Shown: positions 1 through 27,088, counted from the stretch's first letter. The stretch: 64,000 nt of DNA from Margaritifera margaritifera (GCA_029931535.1 JAQPZY010001684.1:3801001-3865000), one strand, 5' to 3'. The notes: generated from the sequence alone by a model not told the origin. Numbers and translations are program-made.

Positions 1-27
1 AGAGAGAGAGAGAGAGAGAGAGAGAGA
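1..27. repeat. (AG)n microsatellite
   Basis: Pure AG dinucleotide run at the window edge, followed by a short G-rich stretch. It probably continues to the left of the window. Confidence 0.95.
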
Positions 28-441
28 CAAAGGGGGGACGGGGGGGCAACTGAGTTTATCCTTATATATCTGATATAATTTGTACCCACTTATTTCTGGT
101 TTTGTTTTAGTGCTTTAATAACAATACATTTTTATTATTATAAGTCTATGATTGCTTGTATGATTACTTTTGAACCGAATCTAATAACTTAAACTTTCAA
201 TATACACGAGACCGATGTCTAGCGATTTCCCCGTGATCGCCTCTAACTCAAGCTTAGTGTTTCTTAAGTGCAGCGTGGCATATCACGACCACTTAACACT
301 GGGTTTGGATAATTTATTGCTAAGTGCTTCCTCAGCGCTAACAACACCAGCTTACAGGTCAAGCCAGTCTTGTTGTTGCAGATGGTGTACACAGGCATAG
401 GAAAATTGAAACGTTGTTGTCTTATATTTTAGTGAAAACTG

Positions 442-1030
442 AGGAGAGGTTCGCACTTATCCGCATGGTAAGTGGAATATTTAATAGTACATGTATAATA
501 TATGCAGTCTGTATTGTACGTAGACTTATACATCATACATCACAACCGAGCGACAGTAGGATAAATCAATATGAGGGTAAGTGGGGATATTTTGTATTGC
601 TTTGAGCTCAACTGGGTTGTGAACAAATACTTAAAAGTATGGATTATTATTCAACTGTAGAGCATGCGCCCTATCCTTACAGTCTAAAGTAATAATTCAT
701 GGTGCATGCTGTATATTTAATGTTTGCCTTATATCTTGTTACTAAAACACAGGCTTCAGCTATTTTCAGCATAGAATAAACAAGAGGTTCACGCACTTAT
801 CCGCACGGTAAGTGGAAAATTTAATAGTACATGTACAATATATGTAGTTTGTATTGCACTTAGACGTGGGCATCACTAGCGTCAGTAGGATAAATCAATA
901 TGAGGGTAAGTGGGGGATATTTGGATTGCTTAGGGCTCCATTGGGTTGTGAACAAATACTTAAAAGTAATCTACTAAGAAAGGATTATTATTTTATCGTA
1001 GGACATGCTACCTATCCTTACTTTGTAAGT
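442..1030. repeat. Direct duplication, two copies of ~245 bp
   Basis: The segment at about 442-690 recurs at about 783-1030. Shared blocks include CACTTATCCGCA, GTAAGTGGA, TTTAATAGTACATGTA, ATAAATCAATATGAGGGTAA and TGTGAACAAATACTTAAAAG, in the same order and orientation. The copies differ by substitutions and small indels. The short reading frames here are not recognisable proteins. Bases 28-441 hold nothing I recognise. Confidence 0.8.
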
Positions 1031-1720
1031 AAGAATTTATGGTACATGCAGGGCCTTTCAGGTTGGGACCAGATTGTTACTGAAACAAAGGCCTTACCTT
1101 GTTTTCAGCATAGAAAAACCAAATTATGGTAGTGGCCATTTTTGGTCACCTATGTATATCGTACTCTAAAGGTATCTACACCTAGCCTGAGGTAAACACA
1201 ATTTTGAACCTAAGTACAAGCCATAGGAGATAATACATGCACACAGAGTAATAATACACGATAAGAATTCCGAGGCAGTTTATTGTGGCTTATGATTCTT
1301 CATGTACACGCATGTTGGGCTTTTCATCAATCGATCTGTTATGTTGTTGCATAGAGTGTACCGGTCATCTAATAGAGTCGGTACTTAATTTGTACGTTAT
1401 TACATTATACTAAGGTAAAAAGTTATTTAATATCCAGTTATTTGTACCTAATTTAAGATAATATAGTCAATTCAGTAGGCACGCCCAAGTAATATTTATT
1501 TATTTGTTTAAAATATGTTTATATTGTTGTTTGCTATTTTAGAACAAAACTTAAGCTCGAACCTAACCCTTCCAATTGCTGATTAATGCTATCTCAATAT
1601 TTTATTAATCTGTAGGGATTAAGTGTAATTTTAATGACAGAAAAGGTTTCACTCCTGTATAAAAATACATTGTATAAGTCATTATATGAATATTTTACAT
1701 TTTATTTAAGAGACTTTTCT
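1031..1720. other. Non-coding stretch, nothing recognised
   Basis: AT-rich sequence without a convincing reading frame, tandem repeat or transposon end. Confidence 0.5.
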
Positions 1721-1728
1721 GTGATAAT

Positions 1729-1904
1729 CAGTGGCGTACTAAGGGTAAATTGCGCCCTGGGCGACGATGATGGCCCATTGGGCAAGAATACGAGGCCCGA
1801 ATTTGTATAATTGTATCAGCTGTTTTGGCGCCCCAAGACCTCTGGCTCCCGGGGCAACCGCCCTGTCCGCCCCGCCCCCCCCCCCCCCCGTTAGTACGCT
1901 ACTG
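1729..1904. mobile_element. hAT-type MITE, 176 bp
   Basis: The element starts CAGTGGCGTACTAA and ends TTAGTACGCTACTG, which are imperfect inverted repeats. It is flanked on both sides by the same 8 bases, GTGATAAT (1721-1728 and 1905-1912). An 8-bp target duplication with CAG...CTG ends is the hAT superfamily signature. The interior is GC-rich with a C homopolymer near the right end and has no coding capacity, so this is a non-autonomous element mobilised in trans. Confidence 0.85.
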
Positions 1905-1912
1905 GTGATAAT

Positions 1913-2590
1913 GTAACGTTGTTACACTTTATATTTTCTGATTTTTACTTTTGCTTTGATCCTGTGCTAAGTCTCATAGTTCCCAAGACGTGATTTCTTG
2001 AGGATATTGATTTTGTTAAACAGTTTTCATCGGACATTGTATGTTATTAGAAACTTAAGCTGATAATAATGATAACATTGTTTTAAGAGATTATGTTAAT
2101 ATCAAACATATTTGTAGAAGTTGAAACAATAGATGTCTAGTAGCATTGTTCTGTATGCAAAATCTAGTATTACTAAACGCACATCAGTTTTGAAAAGCAA
2201 CATCACTGAATATTTGTGGATAAAACTGAACCATTCTTCTTTTATTATACGTATGATATTGTTATTTTTTTAAATTTTATTTTTGTATTTAACCCACCGA
2301 AGTGTTCCACATACAATAGGAAGTGAAATAATCTCCCATCAACTCTTGAACAAATTCAAAATGACATGTCTAAATTTCCCACATTGGGTGAATTTTTATT
2401 GGGGATTGTATTGCTCATGCTAGATTTTTTTTGTTTAGATCTACAATGAAAATGAAGTATAAAATGGTTTATATGATTTTTATGCATCCACTATGATAGC
2501 AGAAGGGATCATATTGCTTTGATGCAGTCCATCCGTAAGTCCGTCACGAATCCATTTTAGCTGTACAGCACAAAAATACTATTGAACTTT
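1913..2590. other. AT-rich spacer, nothing recognised
   Basis: No reading frame or repeat that I can assign. The sequence is plain AT-rich spacer between a MITE and a minisatellite. Confidence 0.5.
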
Positions 2591-2595
2591 AAGCC

Positions 2596-2945
2596 ATTAC
2601 ATTTTACACGCTTTATCATGTTCATGAGTAAGATGACCCGACTGCATTTTACACGCTTTATCACGGTCATGTTTAGATAACCCCACTTGTTTGTACACGC
2701 TTTATCATGGTCATGAGTAGATAACCCCACTTCATTTTACACGCTTTATCATGTTCATGAGTAAGATGACCCGACTGCATTTTACACGCTTTATCATGGT
2801 CATGAGTAGATAATCCCGATTCATTTTACACGATTTATCAAGGTCATGAGTAGATTACCCGACAGCACTTTACACGCTTTATCATGGTCATGAGTAGATA
2901 ACCCCGCTTCTTTTCACACGATTTATCGTGGTCTTGAATAGATGA
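2596..2945. repeat. Minisatellite, ~45-bp unit, about 8 copies
   Basis: Repeated motif TTTACACGCTTTATCA followed by GGTCATGAGTAGAT and a variable linker such as AACCCCACTTCA. Copies are imperfect and decay toward the right end. Confidence 0.85.
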
Positions 2946-3019
2946 CCTAATTATATTTCAGATCATCGCAAGAATTTAAATATTTTTTTTTTACACATTA
3001 ATTTTGTTCTATTTGAAAG

Positions 3020-3205
3020 AGAGCCGCGGTATATCAATTGACAGAACGCCCCGGATTCGTAATCCAAATGACTGCATGTTTTTGATACCCGCCTAGGCCA
3101 GCCTGGGTAGGTGTTCTTGGTTTGGCCTATGGAAAGACACTTAGCTCCGATTTCTTCGGCATCATATATCTATAACGTCTTAAAGCAACCGGAGAAATAC
3201 GAATA
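3020..3205 (+). mobile_element. tRNA-derived SINE, diverged copy
   Basis: The head is tRNA-like: CGCGGTATATCAATTGACAG, then GGATTCGTAATCCAAATGAC. The body is GGAAAGACACTTAGCTC, then TTCTTCGGCATCATATA. The same head-body order occurs at 29.8 kb, so both are copies of one SINE family. This copy is more degraded in its A and B boxes and could not be a functional tRNA. Confidence 0.65.
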
Positions 3206-4415
3206 TGGAGACAAATAGAGAAAAATTTAGTAGTAAAATTATTATCAGTCGATAAACCCAGTTATGGCTAAGACTATATTTAATATAAACTATCATTTAA
3301 AAAATGAAGGTTAAGGAGATTTATCATATATTTGAGACCGGGCAGTATGAAAAAAAATGGTTTAGAGAACAACTCAAAATTGTGATTTGTAATGACTGGT
3401 CAGAGGTTGTAGCAGATGATGAACTCTGACAGTTCTGTGAGACAGATCTAGGTAAACTATTAAAAATAATGGTATGCTCTTACATTTTCCTTTGCTAACA
3501 CTTTCACTTGTCATCTTTTACAAATAATTCTCCTCTCAGCTGATTTATCGGTGCGTGGCAACGTGAAATTTGAAATGGCCACTAAAGTTTTCAGGTAGGT
3601 CGCACTGTCGCACAAAAAAATTGATAGGTACCTGGAGCGCTGTCATAAATAAGTTCCAAACCAATGGTTATGAATCTATAGAACAGAACAGAAACTTTAT
3701 ACGGACTTAAACTATACAGTTTCTCATCCATCAGCATGAAGAAAAATATGAGAGAAAAAAAAAAAAACAATTATATATGAAAACTTCACAAGTTAAATGG
3801 GTGACAAGCATGCAGTAATCCATTGGTCAGCGATCACCGGACATAGGCCAATAGAACTCACCAGGTAAATTCAAATAAATTTACATACACGCTGAAATAC
3901 CTACATTAGTTAAAATGTAGGGCTGTTCTGTTATCTGTCTACAAACCCTAGAATGCGTCCAGGCTCAATTTGTAAAATGTATGGTAATGGAATTTTTTAA
4001 ATTAATGCACAAATTAATACTGAAAAATATCTCACAAAAAAGTGGCAAACAGTTCCCTATCCAGCGATTTGCTTGTTAGTCATATTGGTATTAAGAGTGA
4101 TTTGTAATTAATATTTTTTTACGATCTATACCTTGGTGAAAGATGTTCTGCTGTGTTCTTCCTTGACATGGTTAAATTTTACCCGTGTGCCATACAGATA
4201 AAGAACCGCTGCCCATAATCATCGTTAAAAATGTAACTCCAATTCAGACAGGTCTGAAAACTTTGACTCAGTGAATAACAAACACCGCTAATTACGCACC
4301 CTCCTGTTCATCCTCACCAATTACCACAAGTAAACAAAAATAATGAATAAAGCTAATTAAAAAAAATAAGGAAATTGGAAACTCCACAAGAGCTACCAGA
4401 TATGATTCATCCTTG
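3206..4415. other. AT-rich non-coding stretch, nothing recognised
   Basis: No convincing reading frame, tandem repeat or transposon terminus on either strand. Only short A and T homopolymers occur. Confidence 0.5.
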
Positions 4416-4419
4416 GATG

Positions 4420-4840
4420 ACTTACCAGTACGTACTTGAGAATTGACTGGGTGGTAATATTCTCAAACAATACAGCCATCTTGATTACCTAATTCACAGG
4501 CTAATTTACCAGTACGTACTTAAGAATTGACTGGGTGGTAATGTCCTCAGACAATACAGCCATCTTGATTACCTAATTCACAGGCTGATTTACCAGTTCG
4601 TACTTAAGAACTGACTGGGTGGTAATGTCCTCAAGCAATGCAACCAGCTGTGATTACCTTATTCACAGGTTGATTTATCAGTACGTATTTAAGAATCAAC
4701 TGGGTGGTAATGTCCTCAAGCAATATAGCTAGCTGTGATTACCCAATTCACAGGTGTATTTAGCAGTATATATTTAAGAACTGACATGGTGGTAATATAC
4801 TCAGGTAATACAACCAGCTGTGTTTACCCAACACATAGGT
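4420..4840. repeat. Minisatellite, ~85-bp unit, 5 copies
   Basis: Each unit contains CCAGTACGTACTTAAGAATT, GACTGGGTGGTAAT, CTCAA.CAATACAGCC and GATTACCTAATTCACAGG. Copies begin near 4421, 4506, 4591, 4676 and 4761. The last one or two are the most diverged. Confidence 0.9.
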
Positions 4841-5385
4841 TGAAGTTAGTTGGATCAGTATTCTGGTAAATGAGATTTATATTTTCCCATCCCTATTGAA
4901 ACACATTTTTACATTTCACTGAAACAATTTTCTATTGTTAAATCTATTTTTATTTTATTTTTGTAATTTTTGATTGATAGTAAACACCAAATTATTATGA
5001 ACGGTTTTTTTCTTCTTCTACCGACTGTGAATTGCCTTTTAAAATTATAAAACAAGAGGTGAAGGGGAATAAACTATTAAGCCAAAGTGGTACAGTACCA
5101 ATACATTTTGAAATATATGTGTGGAGTAAAAAGAGTATATTGTATTATTAAGTGTCAGCCATGCATATACATTAAAGTCGTCTACAAGCAGTCATACTAT
5201 TTATCCAAAAGATTTTTATAAGAAAGTTATGTATTCTGGTTTTTCTTTCTTTTTGTTTTGTACAAAATATGTTAATTAAAGCATAAAAATTAATTACATT
5301 AGCACATTACAAAATTATTAGTAAATCAAATGGTCCTTGTTTGTTTGTTCGTTTGCTGCTGTTGTTTTTCTTCTAATTATTATAT
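4841..5385. other. AT-rich spacer, nothing recognised
   Basis: Very AT-rich, with no reading frame of note, between two minisatellites. Confidence 0.5.
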
Positions 5386-7168
5386 AAGATGAAGCGTCGT
5401 CATCAAATCAGGTTGATTTTAATTGATACATAAGATGAATCGTCGTCTTCAAAGCAGGTTGATTCTAATTACTACATAGGAAGAAGCGTCGTCATCAAAG
5501 CAGGTTGATTCTAATTACTACGTAAGATGAAGGGTCGTCATCAAAGCAGGTTGATTCTAATTACTACGTAAGATGAAGGGTCGTCATCAAAGCAGGTTGA
5601 TTCTAATTACTGCGTAAGATGAAAGGTCGTCATCAAAGCAGGTTGATTCTAATTACTACGTAAGATGAAGGGTCGTCATCAAAGCAGGTTGATTCTAATT
5701 ACTACGTAAGATGAAGGGTCGTCATCAAAGCAGGTTGATTCTAATTACTACGTAAGATGAAGGGTCGTCATCAAAGCAGGTTGATTCTAATTACTACGTA
5801 AGATGAAGGGTCGTCATCAAAGCAAGTTGATTCTAATTACTACGTAAGATGAAGGGTCGTCATCAAAGCAGGTTGATTCTAATTACTACGTAAGATGAAG
5901 GGTCGTCATCAAAGCAGGTTGATTCTAATTACTACGTAAGATGAAGAGTCGTCATCAAAGCAGGTTGATTCTAATTACTACGTAAGATGAAGGGTCGTCA
6001 TCAAAGCAGATTGATTCTAATTACTACGTAAGATGAAGGGTCGTCATCAAAGCAGGTTGATTCTAATTACTACGTAAGATGAAGGGTCGTCATCAAAGCA
6101 GGTTGATTCTAATTACTACGTAAGATGAAGGGTCGTCATCAAAGCAGGTTGATTCTAATTACTACGTAAGATGAAGGGTCGTCATCAAAGCAGGTTGATT
6201 CTAATTACTACGTAAGATGAAGGGTCGTCATCAAAGCAGGTTGATTCTAATTACTACGTAAGATGAAGGGTCGTCATCAAAGCAGGTTGATTCTAATTAC
6301 TACGTAAGATGAAGGGTCGTCATCAAAGCAGGTTGATTCTAATTACTACGTAAGATGAAGGGTCGTCATCAAAGCAGGTTGATTCTAATTACTACGTAAG
6401 ATGAAGAGTCGTCATCAAAGCAGGTTGATTCTAATTACTAAATAAGATGAAGAGTCGTCATCAAAGCAGGTTGATTCTAATTACTAAATAAGATGAAGGG
6501 TCGTCATCAAAGCAGGTTGATTCTAGTTACTAAATAAGATGAAGGGTCGTCATCAAAGCAGGTTGATTCTAATTACTAAATAAGATGAAGGGTCGTCATC
6601 AAAGCAGGTTGATTCTAATTACTAAATAAGATGAAGGGTCGTCATCAAAGCAGGTTGATTCTAATTACTAAATAAGATGAAGGGTCGTCATCAAAGCAGG
6701 TTGATTCTAATTACTAAATAAGATGAAGGGTCGTCATCAAAGCAGGTTGATTCTAATTACTAAATAAGATGAAGGGTCGTCATCAAAGCAGGTTGATTCT
6801 AATTACTAAATAAGATGAAGGGTCGTCATCAAAGCAGGTTGATTCTAATTACTAAATAAGATGAAGGGTCGTCATCAAAGCAGGTTGATTCTAATTACTA
6901 AATAAGATGAAGGGTCGTCATCAAAGCAGGTTGATTCTAATTACTTAATAAAACGAAGGGTCGTCATCAAAGCAGGTTGATTCTAATTACTACGTAAGAC
7001 GAAGGGTCGTCATCAAAGCAGGTTGATTCTAATTACTACATAAGACGAAGAGTCGTCATCAAAGCACGTTGATTCTAATTACTACATAAGATGAAGGGTC
7101 GTCATCAAAGCAGGTTGATTCTAATTACTACGTAAGATGAAGGGTCGTCATCAAAGCAGGTTGATTTT
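5386..7168. repeat. 46-bp satellite array, about 39 units
   Basis: A 46-bp unit built from GATTCTAATTACTACGTAAG, ATGAAGGGTCGTCATC and AAAGCAGGTT repeats head to tail with very few changes. Two sub-blocks are visible. In about 5500-6410 most units carry CTACGTAAGATGA, and in about 6430-6950 they carry CTAAATAAGATGA, after which the first form returns. The edge copies are most diverged, as expected from unequal exchange acting on the centre. Confidence 0.97.
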
Positions 7169-8231
7169 TAATGAACCTCTTAATATCCGTTGAAAAATCT
7201 AAACTGGTAAAGCAGTCAAGGATTTTCATATCGCAGTGCAATAAAGTCTATGATCCCGGTGCCATTTAGAATTTTCACCCCCATCTAATTTCCCCGCCGG
7301 CGTGAAAGTTCTTTATAGCATAGTAACCCCAGTGTGAATATTCTAATTTCAAATTTTCACCGCACCCATATAATAACAACTTTTCACTAGATAAATACAA
7401 ACCAGAGATTGGGGAGATTAGAGACAAAGCAACAAGACACTAATTATACTGACAAAATAACTCGCGCTTTTTAACATTCCCACGTGTTCTCGTCATCTTG
7501 GTTTACCGACGCAGCATATTCAAAATTCAAAGCGTACACTCTGCAAGGAATAGGGGTGAAAACGTTAGGACATAAGGGGTTTGTTTGGAGTCCAAAGCCT
7601 CCCTCCTACCCAACATGAGTGTCCACTCTGGGTCTGGGAGACTCTTCCCCTTAGCTGTCACTCGCTACATCGAACGACATGTATTTACTTTAGATCTACG
7701 TTATAAGCAGGGAATATTTGTTCATTTAGCTTTCATGATACTATCACCCATTAAATCCATTCAAGTTGCAAAGTTAATTTAGTAATGAAAAGAAAATAAT
7801 TTAAAAATCTAAAGCAGTGATGGAGCCTGAAGTAAGGGAGGTGGGGGTCAGAGGAACTTTCCTGTTCCAGGTAAAGTAGTATCATTTTCTGTGAAAGTCA
7901 AGAAAACTTGCTAGTTCAAGCAAAACAAAGCACCTCCTACCAAAATCGACCGCTGTTTGATCAGTCCTTGATAATAATAATAATAATAATAATAATAATC
8001 GTACAGATGTCAGAGCCGGATAATTAAATTTTGAGCCTTAGAAATATATAACGAGGGAGTTTACCGCAGACCTGTCTCGATTGGAATAATAATAGTGATT
8101 AAATTAAATATTGGTTTAAGAACATGACGATGATAATAAATCAGCTGCCTTTATAACGCATAATCTTGTTTTGATTGCGCTTGATTCGGGTGTTACACAT
8201 TTATTTAATGTGCAATCGTTTAATTTTTTAG
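7169..8231. other. Region upstream of the Myb/SANT-like gene
   Basis: No coding sequence that I recognise. An (ATA)n run lies near 7969-7999. The promoter and any 5' untranslated exon of the downstream gene could lie here, but no TATA box or initiator can be fixed by eye. Confidence 0.4.
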
Positions 8232-8249
8232 ACTCAAGAATTACTCAGA

Positions 8250-22662
<14,413 letters not shown>

Positions 22663-22815
22663 AACAGGTGTTAAAGTAGACAACAGCGACTTTGAGTAGA
22701 ATGGTGTTAAGGTGGACAACAGCGACTTTGGGTAGAACAGGTGTTAAAGTAGACAACAGCGACTTTGAGTAGAATGGTGTTAAAGTGGACAACAGCGACT
22801 TTGAGTAGAACAGGT

Positions 22816-23530
22816 GAGAATTACAGACTTGTGTAGCGTACGAAACTTCAGCAATGGAAAAGAACAAAAACAATTTTTTTTTTTTAATATAGAAAATTAA
22901 CTCTTTATTATTAGTTCCAAGCATTTTAGCCAGTTTATTCTCCAATTTGTTAAAATAACGACGGGACTTTAGATTAATTCATTGTATGGTTTGTATTCTA
23001 AATGCCAGATTGTATTATTCAATGTTTTACATATGGCTGATTGAAGCATATGCATGTATTATGAACTCGAAGACGCCAATGTGTCAAAAATAATAAATTG
23101 CATAACAAAATGTTTATAATAGGAGGTAACATGCATGATTGTAATTGCGGTTTTATAAACAAGATTCTGCCACAATAAAATAATTTGCATTAGTTAATCC
23201 GGTACTTTTTTTAAACTTTTTTTTCACAACGTTTGAAACACCCATGTGATTCCACCGTCCTAGTCTTTGAAGGTTGGTGCGTGCATGCAATCAAAGTGTG
23301 TTGACAACCCATGATAGCAACATTATATCTCGGTTTTAAAGACTGAGCTGGGATGTAAAAGGAGGATTAACTCAGATGTGTCGTTGTCTCCCTGACTGTG
23401 GAGGTGAACAGACTTTTGAATAACTACCTTATTGGTCAATTAATGTGCCTGTTTGTTTTGATAGCCAGGTCTGACCTTTGACATGTAACTGTGAAACCAC
23501 CCGGTTTCAATATCCTATCTTTAAATATCT
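22816..23530. other. 3' UTR and downstream spacer
   Basis: AT-rich, with two candidate AATAAA signals (23092-23097 and 23174-23179) for the Myb/SANT-like gene. Nothing else is assignable. Confidence 0.5.

Positions 23531-23531
<1 letters not shown>

Positions 23532-23622
<91 letters not shown>
23532..23622. repeat. (TA)n tract
   Basis: Uninterrupted TA run. Confidence 0.97.
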
Positions 23623-23623
<1 letters not shown>

Positions 23624-23626
<3 letters not shown>

Positions 23627-23687
23627 TGCTAGATTACTCAGTAGGCAGACTAAGCACGTGCTTAAGGCACCAGCAAAGCAGGGGCAC

Positions 23688-23767
<80 letters not shown>

Positions 23768-23843
23768 TTGTTGAATTACATGGGGGGGGGGGGCATCATC
23801 TTTTCAGTGCTTAGGGCCTCCAAAGGTCTTAATCCGGCCCCGT
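23624..23843. mobile_element. Probable hAT-like MITE interrupted by (TA)n and G-run
   Basis: The left end is CAGTGCTAGATTA and the right end TTAATCCGGCCCCG, which are weakly inverted (AGATTA / TAATCC...). Between them are a TA tract (23692-23757), a T-run and a G-run (23782-23792). No clear target duplication is visible because both sides are microsatellite, so this call is less secure than the other two MITEs. Confidence 0.45.
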
Positions 23844-23864
23844 GTGTGTGTGTGTATATATATA

Positions 23865-24660
23865 TATAAAGCTGAATGTACGTTTTACATCTAAGATAGG
23901 ATCGATAAATGAGATGAAACATGCACGAGAAGAACACAAAAAGATTGATATTAACAGAAATCTATAATAAATATTCTGATCTTGATATAAATAGGGGAAA
24001 AAGAAAAAGATGTGACTCGAAACTTTGACTAAAAGTTTTCTGCTTCACAAAATTTTGTCGTGAAATAAGTAAAATATTTCTAGTAGGTACATAGATTTTC
24101 ATGCAAGTCTTTCCACCGTGTTCTTATTAGAAATTAAAACATATGAACAGGGCGGTAATAGTGTGATTCAACTCCAATGGCAGCTGGATGTTTGAGGAAA
24201 AAATAGATATAAATAAACAAGGATGCATGTTAAAACTGAGATTACAGATTGGAGTTATATTACTTCGTTGTTTTTGTGTCTCGTTAGCCACACCAGACAT
24301 AAATATCAAAGACAGCTGAACATTAAAAAATGAGGTATGTTTCATTTTACAACTTTTTGCAGCATAGAAGAATGATTATTTCAGTATTATGTAAAATTGT
24401 ACACTTGTGTTAGACGTTTAAAAGGGAAAATTCGGGCTAAGGTTTTATATGTACTGAGTTGATACAGTTCACTTTATGTATTACATCTACGAAATTTGAC
24501 TACATTTTTGTTTATAAAAATATGTCTTTAATTTCTCAATTTTTCATACACAGGATTTTTTTGGATTTTATCGTAAAAGGAGCTGTATTTGTGACTTGTA
24601 ACCGGCAGTTCCGGTTTTTGCCGTGCAATCGCTGTCAGATCTACTGAACTCGACACGATA
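23865..24660. other. Non-coding stretch, nothing recognised
   Basis: AT-rich, with short frames on both strands that lack motifs. Confidence 0.45.
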
Positions 24661-24663
24661 GTC

Positions 24664-24738
<75 letters not shown>
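24664..24738. repeat. Compound (GT)n(GA)n microsatellite
   Basis: A run of GT changes directly into a run of GA. A similar compound tract occurs at 53.65 kb. Confidence 0.97.
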
Positions 24739-24739
<1 letters not shown>

Positions 24740-25750
24740 ACGTGTGTATACCATTATTGCAAGTGCCAGTAAGTACGCAAGCTGCTTTTTCAGTCGCATA
24801 TTATCTGATACGTGATTTTCTCAAATAACAAACATGATATAAAGAATGCGCAAATGTTATTCATAAAGTTGATCTAATTCCTGATGCATAAAAGCATTAA
24901 AACAATGACGTTTGTCATGTGTTGTGAATAATGTATGACGAATCAACATAACCATGTCAAGGACGTATCTGATTTATTTGTTGAGGGGGTTTGTGAAATG
25001 CGATTTAACATCTTAGGTCGTGGGCCTGTCTGACACTAACTAATAAATCAAATAAAAGAAACATATCATTAGTAGTATTTGTACCTTTTTCATATACAAA
25101 TGAACTTATCCATTTCTAAATTTCGTTAAATTTTAATCAGTCGCCGATATTTACAGGATTTCGGTTGAGAAAAGGGGAGCTTGTATTTGGTTTTGTATCA
25201 GTTATATGTAATAAAGAATTGATTTGCCACTTATAAAAGAGATGCAGAATTCTTATGCATATTTTGTTTTAATTAATATTCATCCTAATAAATTTGCAAA
25301 CAATTTGTAAATACAAAAATACAGAAGCAATCTGAGGAATGTAGACTGAAATAAAACCGTGTATATCCCAGCCATTGTCACCAGCGAGATGTGCCGGTTA
25401 GTCGGTATCTGGACACCCGGGAAGACCCTGCGAGAACGAGGTATGTCTGTTGGTGCGATGTAACCGAAGAGAAAGGGACTTAATTCAGTTCGTCTCTGAG
25501 GACCTGGCTAAAGCCAGCTAAATTTCGACCCTTTATTTAGAATATCTGAATAACTTTGAAAATTGGTACAATTGCCGTGAGTTTAATCATGATTTATTAG
25601 TGATAACAAGTTTGAAGACTGGATTTCCCCATGAAATTCCCAAGACAGTTGTTGTATTTCAAATGTGCATTAGGTAAGAAAGTTTATTTAAAACCGATGA
25701 TTGTTATTTCCTCTCCGTTTTCTTCTGATCATTCGTTTATGTATGTACCA
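24739..25750. other. Non-coding stretch, mostly unassigned
   Basis: Between about 25370 and 25530 lies a more GC-rich stretch (ACACCCGGGAAGACCCTGCG, then GACCTGGCTAAAGCCAGC) that looks like a dispersed repeat body, but I cannot name a family. The rest is AT-rich spacer. Confidence 0.4.
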
Positions 25751-25754
25751 ATCC

Positions 25755-26215
25755 ATCCATCCATCTGGCCGGCCATTCATCCATCTGTCTATCTATATGT
25801 CTGTATCTATCTATCTATATGTCTGTATCTGTCTATCTATATGTCTGTATCTGTCTATCTATATGTCTGTATCTATCTGTCTATATGTCTGTATCTATCT
25901 ATCTATATGTCTGTATCTATCTATCTATATGTCTATCTATCTGTCTGTATCTATCTATCTATATGTCTGTATCTATCTATCTATATGTCTGTATCTATCT
26001 ATCGATATGTCTGTATCTGTCTATCTATATGTCTGTATCTATCTATCTATATGTCTGTATCTGTCTATCTATATGTCTGTATCTATCTATCTATCTATCT
26101 ATATGTCTGTATCTGTCTATCTATATGTCTGTATCTATATGTCTATATGTCTGTATCTATCTATCTATATGTCTGTATCTGTCTATCTATATGTCTGTAT
26201 CTATCTATCTATTGT
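25755..26215. repeat. CTAT/CTGT compound microsatellite
   Basis: Higher-order repeat of about 24 bp (CTATCTATATGTCTGTAT). All three frames are open because the repeat lacks stops, which creates false proteins of up to 210 residues. Confidence 0.97.
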
Positions 26216-26306
26216 ATGGGTGTAAAAAATGGATTTGAATTTTTAGGAGTTTCATACGATTAGACTTTTCGAGACATCGAGGACTGCTGACGTAAGGCAC
26301 AATTTA

Positions 26307-26730
26307 TGCCATCTAAGCATGCGTCAGAATTATACCATTGATATTTGCTGTAATTACATGCCATCTAAGCATGCATCAGAATTATACCATTGATATTTGC
26401 GGTAATTACATGCCATCTAAGCATGCGTCAGAATTATACCATTGATATTTGCTGTAATTACATGCCATCTAAGCATGCATCAGAATTATACCATTGATAT
26501 TTGCTGAAATTACATGCCATCTAAGCATGCGTCAGAATTATACCATTGATATTTGCTGTAATTACATGCCATCTAAGCATGTGTCAGAATTATACCATTG
26601 ATATTTGCGGTAATTAAATACCAACTAAGTATGCGTCAGAATTATACCATTGATATTTGCTGTAATTACATGCCATCTAAGCATGCGTCAGAATAATATC
26701 ATTGATATTTGCTGTAGTTACATGCCTTAA
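26307..26730. repeat. Minisatellite, 51-bp unit, about 8 copies
   Basis: Unit CCATCTAAGCATGCGTCAGA, then ATTATACCATTGATATTTGC and TGTAATTACATG. Some copies alternate GCGTCAG and GCATCAG. Confidence 0.95.
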
Positions 26731-26868
26731 TTTCATAATTACAAAGATAATGAAAAGCAAGTCTCAAAAACTAATCGTCATCAATATTTGGGTTTTTGTT
26801 AATTACCTCTTCTTCACAGTTGACTAGTGTTTGCAAGACATTTACTGTTCATAACATTAAGTTTATTA

Positions 26869-27088
26869 CCGTCTATACTCGCTTATAAGTCGAGTCCAAC
26901 TGCAAACAACATAGACCATGATCTGCCATCGCATAATGCGCCAGCAGACCAGGGTCTATATTATTTGTTCTACTGATTACTCCTAACAAACTGCATAGAC
27001 ACAGATCTGCCGGCGCATAATGCGCCGGCAGATCTGGTCTGTGCAGTTTGCAGTTTGACTCTACTTATAAGCGAGTACAGTCGGTAGA
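26869..27088. mobile_element. Palindromic MITE with two internal hairpins
   Basis: The outer inverted repeats are CCGTCTATACTCGCTTATAA and TTATAAGCGAGTACAGTCGG, extended inward by GTCCAACTGCAAAC / GTTTGCAGTTTGAC, with TA on both outer sides. Inside are two related hairpins, one near-perfect (CAGATCTGCCGGCGCATAAT folding onto ATGCGCCGGCAGATCTG) and one diverged (GATCTGCCATCGCATAATGC). The TA flanks point to a Tc1/mariner-like or similar TA-targeting mobiliser. Confidence 0.8.

Noticed and set aside
5386..7168. CRISPR array
   Set aside because: Repeats are contiguous 46-bp units without unique spacers, in an animal-type genome. This is a satellite.
23478..23814. Isoleucine-tyrosine repeat proteins
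   Set aside because: Translation of (TA)n tracts on either side of a MITE-like segment.
25631..26263. Long overlapping open frames of up to 210 residues in all three plus frames
   Set aside because: They are translations of the CTAT/CTGT microsatellite, which contains no stop codon. No domain and no flanking exon evidence.
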